A program made the position numbers and the translations under genes. A stretch of 39,158 nucleotides of DNA from an uncultured Prevotellaceae bacterium (GTDB lineage Bacteria; Bacteroidota; Bacteroidia; Bacteroidales; Bacteroidaceae): positions 1-39,158 of the forward strand of contig CACWMK010000028.1 of NCBI GenBank assembly GCA_902761905.1. The letters are read 5' to 3'. Below the pieces are notes generated by a model that did not search any database, was not told the DNA's origin, and saw only the letters and a program-made list of their open reading frames with translations. Below, piece by piece: positions 36,419 through 39,158 of this stretch. How positions within the stretch are numbered: position 1 is the stretch's first letter; the number at the start of each line of letters is the position of its first letter.

Positions 36419-36516
36419 CAAAAATGGGGTGGTGAACCCTCATTGGTTCCAAAGTATAGCCGTGTAAAGATTTATTTAATGCTGTCTGCTGCTTCTAAAA
36501 AGTTTTCGGCGAAAAG

Positions 36517-36548
36517 TTTGTTGGTTACAGATAGTTTCTTTATCTTTG
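36517..36548 (+). promoter_or_regulatory. Promoter of the TfoX-like gene
   Basis: TTTG (36517-36520), 20 bases, TATCTTTG (36541-36548): full consensus and spacing, 45 bases before the ATG. Confidence 0.72.
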
Positions 36549-36592
36549 CAGGCGATTGAATTAGTTGAAAGTAAACCCTAAAAAGAAACGAT

Positions 36593-36913
36593 ATGGCAAG
36601 CAATGCGGACTTTGTACAGTACATCGCCGACCAGTGTAGTGGGGCGGGCGACATCGTGGCCAAGAAGATGTTTGGCGACTATGGAATATATTGCAACGGC
36701 AAGATATTCGGCCTGATATGCGACGATCACTTCTATCTGAAACCCACAGACGAGGTGCGTCCACTTTTGCGCGCAGTCGACATGCGACCACCATACGAAG
36801 GCGCAAAGCCCTACTTCTACATCGCCGACGTAGACGATCACGACTACCTGTCGGACCTGGTGCGCGAAACCTGCCGCCATCTGCCCGAACCCAAACCTAA
36901 AAAGAAGAAATAA
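36593..36913 (+). CDS. TfoX/Sxy N-terminal domain protein
   Basis: 106 residues, a single TfoX N-terminal domain. The blocks VAKKMFGDYGIYCNGKIFGL and DHFYLKP are typical, and the end is Lys-rich (PKPKKKK). In gamma-proteobacteria TfoX/Sxy regulates competence; stand-alone N-terminal domains in Bacteroidota have no proven role. The stop overlaps the start of the esterase gene by one base (TAATG), so both are made from one transcript driven by the promoter at 36517-36548. Confidence 0.88.
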   Translation: MASNADFVQYIADQCSGAGDIVAKKMFGDYGIYCNGKIFGLICDDHFYLKPTDEVRPLLRAVDMRPPYEGAKPYFYIADVDDHDYLSDLVRETCRHLPEPKPKKKK

Positions 36914-38082
36914 TGAAGACCAAGTTAATTCTGGCTGCTATTCTTGCAGCTGCTTGCTGTACCCAAGTGTCAGCACAACCGTTTGCTAAAGAGAACTTTC
37001 CCGAGGGTTCGTACTCGCCAGTAACTAACGTAAACCGCAACGGCTATCCGCGTGTGCTCAAAGATGGTAGCGTGATGTTTCGTGTAAATGCCCCTGAGGC
37101 GCAGAAGGTGCAGATAGACCTCTGTGGCACCAAGTATGACATGACGCGAGGTGAGGGCGGACAGTGGACCACCGTAACCAAGCCACAGGTTCCAGGATTC
37201 CATTACTATTTCCTGATAGTCGACGGCGTTTCGGTAGCTGATCCTGCCAGTCAGACGTTCTACGGCTGCAGTCGATGGTCGAGTGCTATCGAGATAAATG
37301 AGGATGGATGCGACAACTTTGAGGTGCACGATGTGCCACGTGGCGAAGTGCGTACCGTTTACTATTATTCTAATGTAGACAACTCGTATCGCCCACTGAT
37401 GATCTACACACCAGCCGGTTACAACGAAAGCAAGCAGTCGTATCCTGTAGTTTATATTCAGCATGGTGGCGGCGAGGATCATCGCGGCTGGATGGAGCAG
37501 GGACGTACGGCTCAGATTATGGACAATCTGATAGCTGCAGGCAAGGCTGTGCCAATGATTGTGGTAAGTGCTAACAGCAATGTACGTTCGCGTAATGGCG
37601 GTTTTGGTGGCGGCTATAGTTGGCAGGGCATGCAGAGTTTCCGCAGCGAGCTGATAGACAATGTGATACCGTTTGTAGAGAAGAACTATCGCACTAAGAG
37701 TGATCGCGCGCATCGCGCCATGTGTGGACTTTCGATGGGTGGCGGACAGTCGTTCTATATCGGCCTGCGTTCGCCCGAAGTGTTTGCCAACGTAGGAGTA
37801 TTCTCAACTGGTATGTTTGGTGGCATCCAGGGCGCATCCAACTTCGATCTTGAGAAAGAAGTACCAGGCATGCTGAGCAACACTAAGTCGTTCAACAAGA
37901 ATCTCGATGTGTTCTTCATCAGCTGCGGCGAGCAAGATCCACGCATCAGTCACACTCGCAACATCGTGAAAAAGATGCAGGACGCTGGCATAAAAGTTCG
38001 TTTCAACTCCTATCCAGGCGACCACGAGTGGCAAGTATGGCGCAAATCCCTCCAAGAATTCGCCCAGTATCTGTTCAAGTAA
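36913..38082 (+). CDS. Secreted CE1-like esterase
   Basis: 389 residues with a Sec signal peptide (about 1-21, ending QVSAQ). An N-terminal immunoglobulin-like domain of CBM48 type (about 45-125, VMFRVNAPEAQKVQIDL) precedes an alpha/beta hydrolase of the esterase D/CE1 class. The nucleophile is in GLSMGGGQS and the catalytic His in GDHEWQVW; an Asp in SCGEQDPR is the likely third residue. Such enzymes remove feruloyl or acetyl groups from xylan side chains. It is coupled to the TfoX-like gene. Confidence 0.9.
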   Translation: MKTKLILAAILAAACCTQVSAQPFAKENFPEGSYSPVTNVNRNGYPRVLKDGSVMFRVNAPEAQKVQIDLCGTKYDMTRGEGGQWTTVTKPQVPGFHYYFLIVDGVSVADPASQTFYGCSRWSSAIEINEDGCDNFEVHDVPRGEVRTVYYYSNVDNSYRPLMIYTPAGYNESKQSYPVVYIQHGGGEDHRGWMEQGRTAQIMDNLIAAGKAVPMIVVSANSNVRSRNGGFGGGYSWQGMQSFRSELIDNVIPFVEKNYRTKSDRAHRAMCGLSMGGGQSFYIGLRSPEVFANVGVFSTGMFGGIQGASNFDLEKEVPGMLSNTKSFNKNLDVFFISCGEQDPRISHTRNIVKKMQDAGIKVRFNSYPGDHEWQVWRKSLQEFAQYLFK

Positions 38083-38097
38083 CTTAGATTATAATGT

Positions 38098-38153
38098 GCA
38101 CGAAAAACAACTTTTTTTTATTAAAAATGCAGCAAAAAAGTTGGATTTCGTGC
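38098..38153. repeat. 20-bp imperfect inverted repeat between esterase and toxin remnant
   Basis: The arm GCACGAAAAACAACTTTTTT (38098-38117) pairs with the arm ending GTTGGATTTCGTGC (38134-38153) at 18 of 20 positions, with a 16-base loop. A run of eight T follows the first arm's stem base. It can act as the esterase terminator, or be a small mobile palindrome; it ends exactly where the toxin-like reading frame becomes recognisable. Confidence 0.65.
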
Positions 38154-38460
38154 TATTATTTTAGAAAAACGTTTCCATGAGCTAATGGCAGACCCGAAAC
38201 TGTTGGACTCGAAGGGAAAGAAAGCCAGGAACTGGAACCGCACAGGTCATGCAAGCTGGCTTCGAGTCTATGCCATCCGACTTGAAAAGAATGTCTTCCT
38301 CGTAACAGGTGGAGCCATCAAGCTGACAAGAACGATGCAGGATCGCAGCCATACCCAGGAAGAGCTTAACAAGCTTAACCAGTGCAGACAGTATCTTGTC
38401 AGCAATGGCGTATTTGATTCAGACAGTTTTGTTTCAATGATAGAGGAGGATAATTTATGA
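38154..38460 (+). pseudogene. 5'-truncated toxin-like gene upstream of an XRE antitoxin
   Basis: An ATG at 38185 would give 91 residues, but the same frame is open and protein-like further upstream, reading IILEKRFHELMADPKLLD from about 38154. The C-terminal part SWLRVYAIRLEKNVFLVTGG followed by AIKLTRTMQ resembles, from memory, the C-terminal half of toxin-like proteins of about 170-190 residues that are paired with XRE antitoxins in Bacteroidota. The first half is missing and is replaced by the inverted repeat at 38098-38153. The stop overlaps the antitoxin start by ATGA. The remnant may be inactive; a short product from the ATG at 38185 cannot be excluded. Confidence 0.55.
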
Positions 38461-38768
38461 AGTCAAAAGCAGTACAGTTTCTGGAGGCGCACCAGTCAGG
38501 GGAGCGTTCCACGTTTGTAGAAGATGCCAAGTGGAGGCAGGAGAATGCATCATGGCTGAAAAGGTCTCGCCGTGTGGCCTATGCCATCATGGACTATATG
38601 CAGGATTGCCACCTGTCGCGCAACGATGTTGCTGAAAAGTTGGGGGTCAGTCCTCAGTATGTGAGTAAGATCCTTTCCGGCAAGGTAAATTTCTCATTTA
38701 AGACTATCTCAGAAATTGAGGAAGCCCTTGGAATTGAAGTGTTCCAGGCTGCAGCAATGGAGGTGTAA
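38457..38768 (+). CDS. XRE-family antitoxin-like DNA-binding protein
   Basis: 103 residues. A helical N-terminal part is followed by an HTH_3 domain: LSRNDVAEKLGVSPQYVSKI with LSGKVNFSFKTISEIEEALG. The layout and the four-base ATGA overlap with the toxin-like gene fit the second gene of a type II toxin-antitoxin operon, which usually represses its own promoter. Because the toxin's 5' part and probably the original promoter are missing, expression now may depend on read-through from the esterase gene. Confidence 0.85.
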   Translation: MKSKAVQFLEAHQSGERSTFVEDAKWRQENASWLKRSRRVAYAIMDYMQDCHLSRNDVAEKLGVSPQYVSKILSGKVNFSFKTISEIEEALGIEVFQAAAMEV

Positions 38769-38863
38769 TTGCACCAACAGGCATTTAACAATAATTCGCA
38801 CCGAAACTTTTGCAAAATTTCGGAAATGGCGAGCCTCGAATATCGGGCTTTAATTGTGGATTT

Positions 38864-38909
38864 TTTTCCAAATTCAGCCTAGTTCTATGGAAAATTTTCC
38901 AAATTCAGC
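38864..38909 (+). repeat. 15-bp direct repeat
   Basis: TTTTCCAAATTCAGC occurs at 38864-38878 and again at 38895-38909, 31 bases apart. The second copy lies inside the small frame at 38887-38997. Confidence 0.65.
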
Positions 38910-38997
38910 TAAAATCTTCGGTCATGTCGAAGCACTCATGGCCGCTGGAATGGTCAACCCCCCGACAGCGTGTTCCCTACGTGTTCCGTCTGAATAG
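38887..38997 (+). CDS. Possible 36-residue small protein
   Basis: A short ATG-initiated frame whose product begins MENFPNSAKIFGHVEALMAA and ends in VPSE. The composition looks protein-like, and I have an impression of similar short frames recurring in Prevotella genomes, but I cannot verify that. No clear promoter or ribosome binding site is seen. It may instead be part of a dispersed repeat. Confidence 0.25.
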   Translation: MENFPNSAKIFGHVEALMAAGMVNPPTACSLRVPSE

Positions 38998-39011
38998 ATC
39001 TGAAAACAAAA

Positions 39012-39036
39012 AAGAGTTAGCGATGTGCTAACTCTT
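39012..39036 (-). terminator. Terminator-like hairpin, minus strand
   Basis: AAGAGTTAGC (39012-39021) and GCTAACTCTT (39027-39036) form a perfect 10-bp stem with a 5-base loop. On the minus strand it is followed by a T run, so it may end a gene lying to the right of the window. Confidence 0.65.
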
Positions 39037-39158
39037 CTTGGCGCTTCAGGATGGGCTTACACCGTGGGCGTTGAAATTGTTGGAAATCTTTAGAAATTGT
39101 AAGAAACTTAATATCAATTAGTTACAAAAACAATACAAAAAGTTTCGAAAAGTTAAAA

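Larger units (their letters stand above)
35931..36592. other. Hairpin-rich noncoding region, possible structured RNA
   Basis: No gene is supported in these 660 bases. It holds a series of short inverted repeats: GTAGAC/GTCTAC (36126-36142), ATAGT/ACTAT near 36170, GTAACTTCT/AGAAGTTAC (36266-36290), ATAGATA/TATCTAT (36326-36344) and a 14-bp stem at 36381-36418. The plus-strand promoter at 35954-35985 points into it. Confidence 0.45.
38769..39158. other. Noncoding right flank with repeats
   Basis: It contains a 15-bp direct repeat (38864-38909), a possible small frame (38887-38997) and a terminator-like hairpin (39012-39036). A GAGCC/GGGCT hairpin near 38830-38850 could end the antitoxin gene. 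I see no other gene. Confidence 0.5.

Noticed and set aside
38810-39031. Plus-strand frame of 73 codons
   Set aside because: It runs through direct repeats and a terminator stem; the overlapping 36-codon frame looks slightly better and even that is weak.

Overview
The window looks like a chromosomal segment of a Bacteroidota bacterium, most likely Prevotella or a close relative (Segatella/Xylanibacter). Four things point there: promoter boxes of the Bacteroidota type (TTTG, about 20 bases, TAnnTTTG), little use of Shine-Dalgarno sequences, many proteins known mainly from this phylum (DUF3987/BT4734-type primase-helicase, DUF2851, PG_1098-like methyltransferase), and two secreted carbohydrate-esterase-like enzymes (CE2- and CE1-like) that suggest a plant-polysaccharide degrader. 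No rRNA, tRNA, CRISPR array, integrase or complete insertion sequence was seen.

Left accessory block (1-6.5 kb). Two small unknown genes share a DIHDN-type motif. A 40-residue basic peptide, an unknown 148-residue protein, a 791-residue DUF3987-family primase/helicase-like protein, a DUF5675 protein and an AAA-type ATPase follow. Three copies of a roughly 40-base TGTGACG-rich repeat (two facing each other around an AT-rich perfect palindrome at the left, one at the 3' end of the primase gene) bracket the block at 274-4620 and look like iterons of a replicating or formerly replicating element. Dispersed-type repeats have entered the primase gene twice and the DUF5675 gene once, each time keeping the frame.

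Core block on + (6.6-12.3 kb). This is a tightly packed run: Fur-family repressor, HAD phosphatase, 4HBT thioesterase, NMT1/THI5-like periplasmic binding protein, membrane Cache-HAMP-PP2C phosphatase, SpoT-like HD hydrolase and a cytidylate-kinase-like protein, closed by a strong terminator. The binding protein and phosphatase look like a sensor-effector pair.

Middle (12.4-23 kb). A large lipoprotein with a possible leukocidin-like pore-forming core and a C-terminal discoidin-like domain lies between two inverted cytidylate-kinase-like paralogues. Then come the fumarate reductase/succinate dehydrogenase operon (cytochrome b, flavoprotein, iron-sulfur subunits, on -), a DUF2520 Rossmann protein, dprA and a DUF2851 gene.

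Housekeeping block (23-36 kb). dusB, a CE2-like esterase, and a + operon of lemA, ruvB, coaD, ybeY, an FMN-binding protein and a Cof-type HAD phosphatase. On the - strand, a sugar-isomerase-like gene and a methyltransferase are followed by the set GNAT-like gene, parE and S41 protease, whose members overlap.

Right end (36-39.2 kb). A 660-base noncoding region full of short hairpins begins at a symmetric divergent promoter. It is followed by a TfoX-like gene coupled to a CE1-like esterase, then a 5'-truncated toxin-like gene with an intact XRE antitoxin, and repeat-rich noncoding DNA.
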